From the NCBI RefSeq assembly GCF_023278565.1, contig NC_064672.1, positions 7,936,001 through 8,000,000 on the forward strand: a stretch of 64,000 bases of DNA. Reading direction: 5' to 3'. Below, in pieces: positions 1 through 13,398 of the stretch (the stretch's first letter is position 1; every line of letters begins with the position of its first letter). Origin of the DNA: Colletotrichum lupini (Eukaryota; Ascomycota; Sordariomycetes; Glomerellales; Glomerellaceae). A program made the translations under genes and the position numbers. Below the pieces are notes generated by a model, which was not told where the DNA came from, searched no databases, and saw nothing but the letters and a program-made list of their open reading frames with translations.

Positions 1-1272
<1,272 letters not shown>

Positions 1273-1729
1273 CAGGGTTTGAAGATCGGATGATGTCCTT
1301 ACAGAGTACATCATCTGCACCGCGCCAGGCATCATCAAGTTCGCTTCGATTCAGGGAAACCAAAATTCAGAGCAAGATCTCAACTTTCCGAAGTAGCAGC
1401 TTCTTCAATCTTGAGGACATGCCCCAGGAGTTACCTATTAATGCTCGACATTGTGGTACCAGATGACTGTGCCCTACGGCAATTAATATTCGGAGTAATT
1501 CACGCGAGTCATCAGTGTACGGCAATTTCCGCCAGGGGTGAGGAGCACAAGCATGATGTGGGTTTCTTGTAAGTTTGTGAGATGGAAAATGCTGCATTCT
1601 CCGGTACGTGTATAATTTTCAATTGTTCTGTGGTTGAGGTTTGAAGATGATCGAAGGGACGCCTGAACTCCTGACAATGACCTGGTATTGCTTCCCGAAT
1701 TTCCCCATCCCATCCGAGATTTCCACCAC
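1273..1729. other. Intergenic, no gene seen
   Basis: This is the 3' side of two converging genes, the sulfatase on plus and the small secreted protein on minus. Short open frames here show no codon structure or family resemblance. Confidence 0.6.
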
Positions 1730-2035
1730 TTAGCAGACCCATTGCAAGCATGTTTCCCCGGGCTTCGCGCACACGCCACACGGAGAGTTGCAGCATGTTG
1801 TTCCTGTCGGGCAAATGACTGAGCCGCACGTCTCTGCATCGGCTGGTACGGTACCGTTAGATTGGCAACCGACGGGGTGCTCCAACTTGAAATCGAAAAC
1901 TTTGCAGTAGGAGTTTTCGGGGCAAGCGACGCCGGCGCAGCGATCTTGCGCGGGTTCTCCTTGCGGGGTCGGGGCCGGGGCGGCGGAGGCGGCAATGGCG
2001 AAGACGCCGACGATAAGCGAGTGAAGGAACATCAT
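1730..2035 (-). CDS. Small secreted cysteine-rich protein, 101 aa
   Basis: Single-exon gene. Residues 1-19 form a signal peptide (hydrophobic core FLHSLIVGVFAIAASA) followed by an Ala-Pro-rich linker. The mature part carries 12 cysteines, including a C-x4-C-x5-C block (CAGVACPENSYC) and a C-terminal run with adjacent cysteines (TTCCNSPCGVC). These suggest six disulphides and an extracellular location. The neighbouring repeat protein ends in the same C-x4-C-x5-C spacing. The function is unknown. Small size, secretion and cysteine content fit an effector-like or wall-associated protein, which is inference only. Two start codons lie in tandem and the first is used here. Confidence 0.8.
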   Translation of the reverse strand: MMFLHSLIVGVFAIAASAAPAPTPQGEPAQDRCAGVACPENSYCKVFDFKLEHPVGCQSNGTVPADAETCGSVICPTGTTCCNSPCGVCAKPGETCLQWVC

Positions 2036-2743
2036 GTTGATGATTTGGGTTTGTTGGTAAAAGAATGACTGGCCGAGTTGGAATCGAGCGTTCTTGTGCT
2101 GAAGATAAATGAGTGAATGGCTTTGAGGAACACCTGAACCTGTTCAAGATCAGGCGGCAACGTCAACCTTTATGGTCCAAAAGTGAAGGATTCAACCCTC
2201 ATTGTCGGCGAGCAGTAAGTTTGGCGCGATTCAGGGAACAAATATAGTTCATTGTTTGAGAGTGATTAAATGCCGGCGACAACTGGTTGTCTCCAGTTAT
2301 ATGAAAGGAATGGGCTAACTTTAAACAACGGCACGGGCGTTGACCAACTCACGGACAAAGCGTGCTAGCTAGTGTATAAGGTCCGAGAACAGACCCTATA
2401 GGCTAAAGGGATAGGAGTAAGCAGCACCCGGCATGTTCGGACGAGGATGATGATCGCGTCTTGGCAGTTGAGAAAAGAGATGGATTAGATTAGCTATTGA
2501 GTAATTAATAGATTCATGCCTCAGGGGCAGCTAAGTTTGACGTTTCCCCCCTCCCCATTATACGTCCTTCATTACTACGATCCTCCATTTTCCAATCTGT
2601 GGGGGGGAGCTATCCAAGCCTCCTTTTATCCCCATGTTATTAAGATATTACTAGTTCGTCACCGAGAGCTAGTGTTTTTGCGAGTGCCGGCTTGCTAGAT
2701 CGGGCGCCCCGTCTCTAAAGGGACGGGATCGACAGCAGGGAAT
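2036..2743. other. Intergenic, no gene seen
   Basis: This is upstream sequence of the small secreted protein and downstream sequence of the repeat protein. A short inverted repeat (about CCCGTC/GACGGG, near 2709-2727) lies just past the repeat protein's stop. I see no convincing coding sequence. Confidence 0.5.
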
Positions 2744-4603
2744 TTAGACAGCAGGGACTGTAGGAGGAGAGACAGGCACGCAGATGGGTGCGCCATTCTT
2801 CTCCTTGCAGACGTAGTTGGGAATGCATTGGACGGTAGAGCAGCTGAGAATTCCGGTCGGGGCAGGGATCAATGAGATCAAGGTGGTGGGGTTGATAGGA
2901 AGGATCGGGAGGGCGCGAAGAGGCAGAACCTTGGCGTTGATGGGCTCGCCCTTGACGTTGACGGGAGGAATGGCGGGCAGAGTAGGGGCGGCGGGCAGGT
3001 CGACGGAGCTCGGGACGATGTCGCGGGGAATTGCAGGAATAACAGGAGCAGGCAGAACGACGGGGGCAGTGAGGGAGAAGGTGACAGGTGCGACAGTGGG
3101 AAGCGGGACTGCGATTTCGCGTTCGGCCAACTTCGCGGGAGGAGTCGTCAGAGCAGCAAACAAGGAGCCGATGACCGCGGAAGCATCGACAGGCAAATCG
3201 CGCTTTAAGTTGAGCTTGGCGAGAGGGCTAGGCAGGGTAGCGAGGATGCTGCTGATAACCGCGGAAGCATCAATGGGCAAGTCGCGCTCCGGAAGCTTGG
3301 GAATGGCGGTAGGCAGAATGGCGACCAGAGAGCTGAGAACCGAGAGGTCAATGGTGGGCAAGCTGCGCTCGAGGTTCAGCTTCACGGAAGGGGTGGGCAG
3401 AGCAGCGACCAAAGAGCTGATGATTGAGGCGTCGATAGCATGCAAGTCGCGCTCGAGGTTCGACTTTGGGATGGCGGTGGGGAGAGTGGCAAGAATGCTG
3501 CTCAGGATGGTGGCGTCAACGGTAGGCAGGTCGCGCTCCAAGTTCAACTTCGGGGTGGGCAGAGCGGCGACCAGCGAGCTGAGGATCGAGGCATCAACGG
3601 CAGGCAGGTCTCGCTCGAGGTTCAGCTTTGGGACGGCGGTGGGCAGAACAGCAAGCAGAGTGCTGAGGACCGAGAGATCGATGGTGGTCGAAAGGTCGCG
3701 CTCGAGGTTGAGCTTGGGGAGACTGGGGAGCGCAAGGGGGGGCAGTGTAACCTCGACCGGGAGACTGGTGATGGCGGGAATGTCCCGCTCAACGACAACG
3801 CCGGGGGCATTGGGGACAGCGATACCGGGAAGAGCAACCGTGTAAGGAGCGACTTTAACAGCTGGCAGGGTAGGAAGGGGAGGGTTAGCGATTGAGATAT
3901 CCCGAGCGTGCCTGCGGATTGGGAGTGCGATGGAAGTTGAGGGCAGAACAGGAAGCTCAATGCTGATGGAAGGAATCGCCGGGATCTCTCGGGGAACATT
4001 GACGGCGGGGAGAACAGGGAAGCCAGTGGCCTCAACGTTGACCGATAGCGAGAGAAGAGAAGACAGGATTGGGAGGTCCCGAGGGATATTCAGATCCGGG
4101 ACCTCAACGGTCACTGAGACAGTAGAAGCCGGGACAGCCACGTCAACGGAAAGAGTCGGCAAAACTGGGAGTACCGGGGGTGCAAGAGTCGGAGCCGTAG
4201 GGCCGCGGGGGATGTTCAAGTCCGGAACTTCGATGGCCAACGAGATGGTTGAAGCTGGAATGTCAACATCGACAGACAATGTCGGTAGGGCTGGTAGCGC
4301 AGGAGGTGCGAGAGTCGGAGCCGCGAAGCCGCGGGGGAGATTGAGACTCGGAAGAGAGAGGAGAGCGGTGGGAAGAGCCGGAAGATCAATGTCGGGAACG
4401 CCGCGGGGAGCGTTGACAGTAGGCGGGGTCGGGAGCTCGACATTGGGAAGAGTTAAGGAGAGAGAGACTGGTTCGAGCTTGACCGCGGCAGGGCCAATGG
4501 AGTCAGCGATGCCGGCTACAGCTTCGGGCTGAGGAGCAGGCGCAGGATTGGCGGCGACACCAAAAGCCAGGGCAAAGGTGGTAAGAGTGCGAATGGAAGC
4601 CAT
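2744..4603 (-). CDS. Secreted tandem-repeat protein with C-terminal cysteine motif, about 619 aa
   Basis: The frame is open upstream to 4699, but the start chosen is MASIRTLTTFALAFG. It opens directly into a signal peptide and lies about 115 bases below a TATA box; the 32 upstream codons look like leader. The mature protein is rich in Ala, Leu, Pro, Ser and Val and almost wholly repetitive. Two copies of a unit of about 43 residues begin PRG and include APTLAPP and LPTLSVDV. Seven copies of a unit of about 26-28 residues follow, beginning KLNLERDLP and ending SSLVAALPT, and an eighth is degenerate. The last 40 residues hold three cysteines in C-x4-C-x5-C spacing (CSTVQCIPNYVC) plus one more. 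I do not recognise a named family. It is probably a surface or wall protein, or a processed repeat precursor. Confidence 0.82.
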   Translation of the reverse strand: MASIRTLTTFALAFGVAANPAPAPQPEAVAGIADSIGPAAVKLEPVSLSLTLPNVELPTPPTVNAPRGVPDIDLPALPTALLSLPSLNLPRGFAAPTLAPPALPALPTLSVDVDIPASTISLAIEVPDLNIPRGPTAPTLAPPVLPVLPTLSVDVAVPASTVSVTVEVPDLNIPRDLPILSSLLSLSVNVEATGFPVLPAVNVPREIPAIPSISIELPVLPSTSIALPIRRHARDISIANPPLPTLPAVKVAPYTVALPGIAVPNAPGVVVERDIPAITSLPVEVTLPPLALPSLPKLNLERDLSTTIDLSVLSTLLAVLPTAVPKLNLERDLPAVDASILSSLVAALPTPKLNLERDLPTVDATILSSILATLPTAIPKSNLERDLHAIDASIISSLVAALPTPSVKLNLERSLPTIDLSVLSSLVAILPTAIPKLPERDLPIDASAVISSILATLPSPLAKLNLKRDLPVDASAVIGSLFAALTTPPAKLAEREIAVPLPTVAPVTFSLTAPVVLPAPVIPAIPRDIVPSSVDLPAAPTLPAIPPVNVKGEPINAKVLPLRALPILPINPTTLISLIPAPTGILSCSTVQCIPNYVCKEKNGAPICVPVSPPTVPAV

Positions 4604-4716
4604 CTTGAGATGTTTGAACTGTTGATTCAAGGAACCTTTGCTGAAGATGTGAAGATGTCGGAGTTGCTGTGGCGAGTGAAGAAGAAAAGAAGGGCCCATG
4701 ATGGAAATCTTGAGTT

Positions 4717-4724
4717 ATTTTATA
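4717..4724 (-). promoter_or_regulatory. TATA box of the repeat-protein gene
   Basis: TATAAAAT on the minus strand, about 115 bases upstream of the chosen ATG at 4603. This is a canonical sequence at a plausible distance for a strongly expressed fungal gene. Confidence 0.55.
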
Positions 4725-5599
4725 CTCGATATCTCAGGCTTCTCAGTCCTGCTGAATCCCACGATATTCCCAATTCAGACAACATTCTAGTGATTGATTG
4801 ACGAATGCAATCATAGCTGGAATCAATTTTGCCGTTGTCAACATCCCCAAAGACTGAAGAATCGTCTCCTCTGTTGCCAGACTCGAGCCGAGACACAACG
4901 CACCTTTGAGCCATCAGAGAGACATCTTCCCAGCTGGATGGATCACAGAACATCCGGAGGAATGGCTTGAGACGGGAGAAGGTCTCGCCAGGTTGTACAA
5001 GGCCGTTACTGGTCAAGTAGGACAAGCCTAAGTCCGCCGATGTCTCAGCCCGATCAGAGACACGGCGTAAGCTCCCTTTTGCCAGCCCATCGGTAGTTCC
5101 CGTTAGCTAGCCGCAATAGCCTGCCTCAAAGGCACAAGAAATGACGGAATCGCGCAGTTTTGATCGCATGCAGCCTTGCTCAAGAATGCGGCAAATCTGA
5201 TCGGGGATCGTACAACTGTCGGTATATCGCGATGGTGGCGGTAACAATACCGCTGGGCAAAGTCTATGTGTACGATGAGCGAGTTTCGAGCAAAGAATGA
5301 GCAGCACAGATAGGTATTCGTTTTGGAAACTCCTACATACTAGGATGGGATCGACATGGTGGAGGACCCAAGAGCCAAGCAGGTGGGAGGCACGCAGGCA
5401 CGCAGGTTACACAATGCCGGTATGGCGATCACTCGTGCTCCCATGGCGATCACTTGCAAGGGGAGGTTATCTGATTTGCTGGACTTTCCAGCGGTAGAAT
5501 CAAGTGTAAGACATTCAACTGTATTCGTCACATTCGCCGTGATCTCGAGGCTGTCCGCCCCCTCACCCTTCAAATACCACTGACTGAGACAGAGAGGAC
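4725..5599. other. Intergenic, no gene seen
   Basis: This lies between the promoter of the repeat-protein gene and the 3' end of the DUF2235 gene. Open frames on both strands are short and look random. Confidence 0.5.
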
Positions 5600-7625
5600 C
5601 TAGATCAAGCCAAAGGGGGGGTTCTCCTCCGCCCATCTCCACACGTCGGGATTTCCCGCAGTCAAAGCAAGCAACTTCCGTTCCCAGTACCCCGTCAAAG
5701 GCTCCTCGGGAAGCACACCAGCCAGCGGGAAGGCGTTGGGATGTTTGCTAGCCAATACCCATTTCCATTGGCTGTCTTCCTTCTGGACCGGATAAGGCTT
5801 CAAGACATCTCCCTCTGCGTCAAGATCCAACTTCCTGGTCTTGCCGTCTTTGACGCTATCTGCTTCAGAGGCGTTAAGCCCGGAGCCGCGTTCCAGCTTC
5901 CACAGTCCACTCCCGTCATCAGCTGTGGCCAGAGCTTTGCAGTCCCAGACCCCATCATCGTCCATAGCAAGGCCTTGGCAAGCCAGTCTGACCCGCACGC
6001 TACTGTGGATTCTCTCGTTGGTGTTGAGCAAAGGCTGGTCCGTGTCTTGGTTCGTTTCCGGGTCCGTACGCATAAAGGTCCCAGGGTGACGGATTGTGGT
6101 TCCTGACCAGGTCTGGAGGCGGCTCGTCGGATATCGGATTTGGCCTAGTCCCCACGGACGAGCGGTTTTCCAGAGCTCTTCTGCACCACCGGCGGGATGG
6201 CGATCTTTTCCATCACATTCAGCCTCATCCCGATGGATGCTTGATGCCTTTACCGGACATATCTTGGGATTCGCCCACGGCAGTTGTTGCCTCGGCCGGA
6301 GCCATGATGACCAGGAGCTGGGCACATACGAGAATGGGTGTCCAGCTGAGAACCGAAGTCCCTCAGTGAAAATGTCTGACATACGACCAGGGTTAAACTC
6401 CACACCAACGCTTGATAGTTGATCACACATCCCTTGTTTTTTCCAGTCTCTATCGAAAAGCACACACCATGGCATGGGCTACATACAAGCTAGAGTGATG
6501 CTGGCAATTCGTTGCTCATGCCATCCCCCGCCTACACCGGCATGGTTACCAGGAAAACAAACCTGTCGGAGATTGGTCTTATTGCCCTCAAGCTTTTCCC
6601 AGAGTGCAGGGCGGAATGCAAACCGGGGTTCGTCTAGAGACAGAGCATGGAAGGCGTTTTCTACGCGGTCGGATACCTGAGTGTTGCTGAACTTCCATGT
6701 AGAACTTCTATGTTAGCGGTATTCAATTTCGGAATGCTCATAGTAGAGAAAAACTTATTGATTTGATGTCCCCTGGAGGCCAACGACCGGGGCCGGGGGA
6801 ATGCCCAAGGCGCCGACGGTATCCCATACGCCAACCGCCTTGATGTTGATCTCGTGCACGCCATTTGCATCTTCGTACGTGCGCCTTGTGAGGCCATTCT
6901 GAATCCTATCAGTATCACATCTTGAGGAGAGGCACTTCAGCAGCAGGACATACCTTGGAAAGCCATCTCTCATACTGTGATTTCCGATCCATCTCCCAGT
7001 TAGCCCGGGCTGCTCCTTTCTCACCGTTATAGGGAGGTACTTTTGGGTCCAAGAATAAACTCGGATCACGATCAGATTCGCCCATGTTCTCATAATCTTC
7101 AAAGATGGCGTAGAAATGATCCAAGCCCGAAGGAGTTAGCAAGCCGACCGTCGCAATCATATCGGCGACAGAGCGCGCCGTGAAGGCGCCGCGGGAGAAG
7201 CCTATAAGGATGATGTCGTCTCCATCGACGTAATTGGTACATATAAAATTGTAGACCTCGCGAATGGCCTACGGAAAGCATTAGCTCCTTATCAAAGGAG
7301 AATGACAAGTCGCAATGGGCTTTACCTGGTCAAGTCCAACCCCAAATAGTCCACCTGTGAACTTGTCGACTACGCTGTCTGAGCTGCCAACGCCAGGATG
7401 ATACATGATAATTTGGTGGGTGCCATCTTGACAGGTTCGCCGAAGGATCCGAGATATTCTTGTCACGTTAGATTGCGGCTCAGCGCTTTGCGTGCCGGTT
7501 AGCTGACGATGAAGCTGTCGCGGGAGACAAAGGTCAGTTTACCCCTTGCTGCCTAACGAGTCCATCCATGTCCCATCGCAACACACAATCAAGCGCTTGT
7601 GAGCGCCACGAGGAGGAGAAGCCAT
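5600..7625 (-). CDS. DUF2235 (T6SS phospholipase-like) alpha/beta-hydrolase, about 583 aa if intron 4 is spliced
   Basis: Six exons: 7543-7625, 7326-7485, 6954-7268, 6759-6898, 6487-6707 and 5600-6432. All joins keep frame. The protein opens with KRLIVCCDGTWMDS and continues TNVTRIS-like sequence. It has the nucleophile elbow IGFSRGAF (G-x-S-x-G) near residue 100 and AVGVWDTVGALG near residue 200. The C-terminal half is typical of fungal members (ENAFHALSLDEPRFAFRP, LLALTAGNPDVWRWAEENP). The family fold is an alpha/beta-hydrolase and fungal members have no assigned substrate. One oddity: intron 4 begins AT (ATAAGT) where GT is expected at 6757-6758. Unspliced reading meets a TAA at once, so the gene may be broken or may use a rare AT-AG intron. 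Confidence 0.87.
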
Positions 7626-8708
7626 GTTTCTAGGTACAGGTGGGCATTGATTTCCGAAGATGAGCGTTAGTTGTCTTTTCGAGATAAATGGAGATCCAAA
7701 GCGTTCAAATAGCGCGGGGTTTGTGCACGGCTCCCAACCTCAAGGTGGCATGCAAGGGGGTTCAGCTTGGCCTTCATATCGGGTCTTACCTTAGTGTGAG
7801 TTGGTGGCTGTCTCATTACATACAGCCGCAGCTGAAACTTTGGAGTAACTAACCGGAGCTCCAATAACACCTGCGATGTCACTGATCGTTCTTGAGGCAG
7901 AGACATATCAATCGTGCTTCGTTGAACAATGTTTAAAAATGCTATTCGGTACAAAAAGATCGAGCTGAGAGAGCGATATGCATTAAGGTGTCACCGATGT
8001 TCACCTGTCGTCAATGTAGATCATTTACCTTTTCAATTTCGCCACAGAAATGCTGTACAACGAAAGGCCGCCCTTGCTGAAAAGGTCATCGTCACTAATA
8101 ATCATCATGGCTGGGAGCTTTTCAAACGACCTAGAGATAGTCGCTCATTCGGTGGTCTGCAACCTCGAATAGGCTTTCATGTGAATGATTTAGGCTGCGA
8201 GACCAAAGTTGACTGGTCGGCACGCAAATCATCTTCCAAGATTTTCGCATAGTTTGATGGCTCAAAACTCTCTAGGCAGACCTGCCAAGGGAAGGCCAAC
8301 AAGGTAGAGCCGTTGTTTTAGCCACTTCTGACATGCATCGACCGATGTTCTAGACCGACGGCTCTGGTACCAACCTCCCATTTGGTATGGCAGGTGCTCA
8401 CGCGGCTAGTCGCAAAAGTCACCCAGCTTGGCCACCCATGCATCTTGTCAATGCAGGCGTGATGAGAAATGTTGAATGAGTACAGGAAGGCGTTCCTGTA
8501 CTCATAGTTTGCGGATGTCATCCAGACTAGAATCAGTGACTCTAATGCATAGAGAGGTCTACGTGACACTAGTCTACCTGTTTTAGTACAAGAGAAGATC
8601 AGTGATTAACCCCAGTTCTTGGTACTCCTGATGCGAACAGCACAGAAACATTTGCGCGTTCCGAATCAACGCTATATTATGTCGTCAAACTTGCAAGTAA
8701 GTATCAAG
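7626..8708. other. Intergenic, no gene supported
   Basis: This lies upstream of the DUF2235 gene, up to the transposon island. Open frames of 83-107 codons occur on both strands but lack initiation context, splice structure or recognisable composition. A perfect hairpin lies at 8476-8505 and is listed separately. Confidence 0.5.
8476..8505. repeat. Perfect 13-bp inverted repeat with 4-nt loop
   Basis: The arm ATGAGTACAGGAA is followed by the loop GGCG and the exact reverse complement of the arm. It stands in non-coding DNA about 200 bases left of the transposon island. Its role is unknown. It could be a binding site for a dimeric protein, a remnant of a small fold-back element, or a transcript hairpin. 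Confidence 0.8.
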
Positions 8709-8710
8709 TA

Positions 8711-8760
8711 AGTCGCCCCACCCCCTTTTAGCCCCCCCCCTACATTTAGCCCCCCCTTAA
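8711..8760 (+). repeat. Left terminal inverted repeat of the Fot1-like element
   Basis: Fifty bp made mostly of C runs separated by A, T and G. The right copy differs by one C in a run and one C/T change. The C runs survived RIP because they lack the preferred CpA context. Confidence 0.85.
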
Positions 8761-9940
8761 CATCATAGTCTCAAAACATCGCTACTAACTATACTTAATT
8801 ATTTAACTATCTTCTACTATTATAATAATATAATTAAAATTATCCCTAGGTAATTCGACCTTTATAAGTTGATTAAAACTAACGAGACGGTTACTAACGT
8901 CTTTTTAAGCTCTCTAAATATTTTAAATATTAATAAACTTAATATTTAAGTTTATTAAAATACTCTTTTTTTTCCTAAGTATTATGCGCTAAACTTTTAT
9001 TTTTAAAATTTAAACTTAGTACTAGGTTATAGCTAATTAATAAGCTTACTTATTAAAAGCTTTTTTTACTTTTTTAAATAGTAGTTATTAAGTATTTTTA
9101 TTTAAACTAAGCTCTATAAATAGCTTTAAGTACTTATAGAGCTCTCTAGCCTTTTTACGAGTTAACTAGTTAATAACTAATATTATAGAGGCCTAATTAA
9201 CGTCTTTCTTGGTATTAGTAATTAATTAGTTAGGATTTATAGCCTAGTTTAATAGCGTAACTAGGCTAGGTATTATTATTAACTTAGTTAGTAATTTACT
9301 TATATTAGTTAGCTATAGCCTAGTTACTTTTTAATTACTCTATATATTATCCTTTATTAAACTAACTAAATAAATAATATTATAATAAATTAAAAAAAAA
9401 AGCGCTTTTTAATAATAATAGAATTATTTATTATTTTATATTTACTAAGCTCTTTTTTATAAGTAAACTTAATAAGACTAAATACTACTATATTTAGTAA
9501 CTAGAGGACATAAGAGGTATATAGTAATAAAAATAATAAGTAAATATTATTAATATAGCACTCCTATATAAATTTAGTTATTATATAACTCCTATATTTA
9601 TCTAGAACTAATAGTCGAGGTTCTTTTTACGGGTTAACCCCCTTTATTATAGAAGTATTAGTCTAGGGTAAGAAAACCTTCCTTAACTAGTTAAGGGTAG
9701 TTTTATTAATAGTTTAGCTATTATTTATTATTATAAACTCTTAATTATAATATAAGCAAAGCTTAAGGGGGAACTACTATTACTATATTATTTTCTTTTT
9801 ATATATAACTAGTAGTTTAATAGCTTTGCTATTAACTAAGATATACTTAATAATAAAGACCTAAGTATATAATCTAAGCTCTTTTTTTTATATTACTCTA
9901 GTTTTTATTATACTTAAGACTAAGCTATTAGATCCCTTAC

Positions 9941-10480
9941 TATTACGACCTAATATACATAACTAAGACTAGGGCCCGCCCCGCAGGCTTATAATAATTA
10001 TAATATACTATATATATAAAAATACGAGAATATAAGGTAACTCCTATAGAACGGAAGAACTATAAATAAGTTATATATAAATAAGAAATAGTAATTACGT
10101 AATAAGGTAATTATTATAATTACTCTAAGTAATCGCTTATTAATATTTACTAAGTAATTACTTAACGAATAAGAGTAATTATTAATAAAGGATATATTTA
10201 TAAGCGGACTTATATATAATATAAACTTAAGCTAGGTTTAAAAATAGACTTTTTATAGCTTTTTTAATAATTAATTTAATATTAAATCTTACGATTACTT
10301 TTAGCTATTTTTATTAAAAACCCCTTTTAATAAAACTATAATTAATTACCGAAGCCTTATTTATTTTATAAGTTATAAATATAGCTTTAGGGAAGCTATT
10401 TATAATTATAATATTATTTACTTAGTACTCGTAGCCTTAATTTTTACTAATATACTTATTATAACTAGCTAATTATAATA
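9941..10480 (+). repeat. 5' LTR of the gypsy element
   Basis: 540 bp, the same length as the copy at 17701-18240. It includes an AGGGCCCGCCCC patch that stands out from the AT-rich surroundings. Confidence 0.88.
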
Positions 10481-13398
10481 CTTTAATTACTCCTATTTAG
10501 TAAGTTTATTTTTTAAAAAACTAACTAAATAGTATAAATATATTAACTATTAATAATAATAATACGGCGTAGCTTATTAAAGTAACTATACTTACTATTT
10601 AATAGTTATATAATATAATACTTAAACTTAAAAATAAGAATAAGTAACTTTATACTTAGCTTATAGCGCCCCGATTATTTTTAATACTTAGAGCTAAGTA
10701 CTTTAAAGTTAAAACTTTATAATAAGTCCCTAAATATTTTTTAAAGATTTTTATTTAAACTAAGGCCTATTTATATTATTATAAGACCTCTTTTATTATT
10801 AAAATAAATAAAGTTTATTATATAATTTTGTTTTCTAAAAAAAATACTCTTACTCAGTTCGAACCCTTTATAAAAAACTATTTTAAAAACGAACGTAATA
10901 TCTAAGATAAAAATATTAAAAAGATTTTTAATAATTATAACGAGTTTAAAAAAAGACTTAAAAAGACCTTTAATAACTTTAATAAAAAACGAATTACTAA
11001 ATAAAAGCTTATAACCCTTATATAAAAAGGATTAATTAATAAATACGTATTTAAATTTAAATAAATTATTTTTAAGTTTAATTAGGGTAATAAAATACTT
11101 ATAATAGCTTTTTATTACGGCCTAAAAAAAGAAGTTAAAAATAACCTCTTTTATTAAAACCGACCTAATAAACTTTATAATTATATTAATATAATAATTG
11201 AAATTAATAATCGATTTTATAAACGATACCTCGAATATAAAAAATAAAACGCTTAGAATAATTAATCTAAGCTTAATAATAAATATAAATATAAATTAAT
11301 AACTACTACGATTAGGTATTATAGCGGACTAATAGACCTTAGTATTACTAAAAAAGAATAACCTCGATAAAAAAAGGACCTTAGATATTATAATTACGAT
11401 AAGCTAGGATATATAGCTAAAAACTATTAATCACTTAAGTATATTTAATATTAACCTATTTTAGAAAAGCAAGCTAATATTATAAATAAGAAACTTCTTT
11501 ACGAATAACTCTTATAAATAGCTTATTATAATAATAGCTATTTTACTTATTAAAATAGTAAACAATAAATAAAATAGTACCCTAAATAACTTAAGAGTAA
11601 TAAACGATCTACCTTACTATTTATTAAAACCCTAGTAATAATAACTAAAAAAAAAGAAATACTTACTTATTAACCCTATATTTTTAAAAAGAATAATATC
11701 GAATACCTTATTATACTCTTTTAAGTTTATAAAAATATAGAAAAAAAGGGCAAAACGGACCTTATTATAAAAAATATACTTAACTTTTTTAAAAAACGAA
11801 TTAAATTAAAACTCTTAGTTAATATAAAAAAGTAGCTCCTTAAGCTTAAAAAAAGAGGATCCGATATAAAAAGAATTGTAAGTAGCTTCGTATATATAAT
11901 ACGATAAAATAATATAAATTAGAAATAACTTATTAAGTTCTAAGAAGAACTCGATTTAAATAAAATACTAACTAAGTCTATTTATATAATATAATAAGTA
12001 AATATTAATAAGAAATTTATTTATAAAGTTAAGGAATAGCTTAAGGACCTCGTATACGAAAATAAAATCGAAGTATTTAAAAAACCGACTCTTAATTTCG
12101 GAATTATTAATAAAAGAAGAATCGATTTTAAAATTAAAAAAGAAAATATCGAAATAAGAACTAGTTCTTTTTATTTTAATAAAATAGAACTACTTTATAA
12201 TTTAGATAAACCTCGCAACGTTACTTAATAATATACTTAGATAGAGATTAATTATAAAGTACTACTTAGTATTAATGATATTAGTTTTAAAAAGGACAAC
12301 GATAAATTATAATATAAATATATTTATTTATTTAAAGATAACTAAGTTATTTAGTTTTATAGAACTAAAAAACGTAAAAAGGTTATAATAACCTCCTATA
12401 TAAATAGAAACTACTCTTTATTTAACCCCGAAGACCCTTTTTATTAGGAATTATTTTAAATAGAATGCGTAGATAATAAATGCTTTTAGTATTTTATATC
12501 TAAGTAAAATAGTCGTTTTTATTTACGAAAATATAATAATAAAATTATTAAGGATATTTATATAGAAGATTAACTACTTAGCTAAACGTTACTAAGTTTT
12601 AATAATAGTAATAGAGCTATATTCGGTCTAGACCCTAACCTTTTTATAAAGTATCTTAATAATAAATATATAAAATAAAAAGACTATAAATATAACTAAT
12701 ACTAAATTTATTATATTAAAAAAGCTAAGGCTTAGAGAGAGTATTAAGAAAAATATAGATAAAAAACCCGTCTAAAAAAATAAATAATAAAAAACTAAAA
12801 AAGCTAATTATAAAAGAATAATAAGAAGTAAAAATAGAAAAGAAGTTCTTATATATACCTATATAATATAACGACGTATACTTACGAGTTAACCTTAATA
12901 TTTACGAATATAAATTAGATATTATTATTAATAATAGCGCATAAAAAACTTATATGTTATTAAAAATAATAAATAAACTTAACTTATTATAAGTATATAA
13001 AAATAAACTATACTAATTATAAATAATAAAAGGAGAACGAGTTAATTATAACTATAAATATATTAATTAAGAGACCGTATACTTCTTAATATAAATTAAT
13101 AATTAATAAGAATAACTATAATATAATATTATAAAAATCAGAAATATCGATATTATCCTAGGACTCTCGTAATTATAAAAGTATAACTTATAGAGAGATG
13201 AGATTATTAACTAGATCGTCTAGGAAAATTTAATTACTAAATAACTTAAAACAAAAAGGGTTTAAACGGATGTTTAAAAACTCTTAAAAAACGAGAATAA
13301 ATACGATATATAGCTTTTATTAAAATAGTAAAAGGCTCTAAGAAGTTTATAATTAGTATTAATAATCGGGGATCGTAATAATTCTAAATTATACCTAA

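Noticed and set aside
2817..4532. Long plus-strand open frames of 151-342 codons
   Set aside because: They lie antisense to the repetitive secreted protein. Their length is a by-product of its biased codons, and the minus frame alone has a signal peptide, a TATA box and a cysteine module.
7667..8252. Two open frames of about 100 codons on opposite strands
   Set aside because: They overlap each other, start in poor context and show no conserved-looking blocks.
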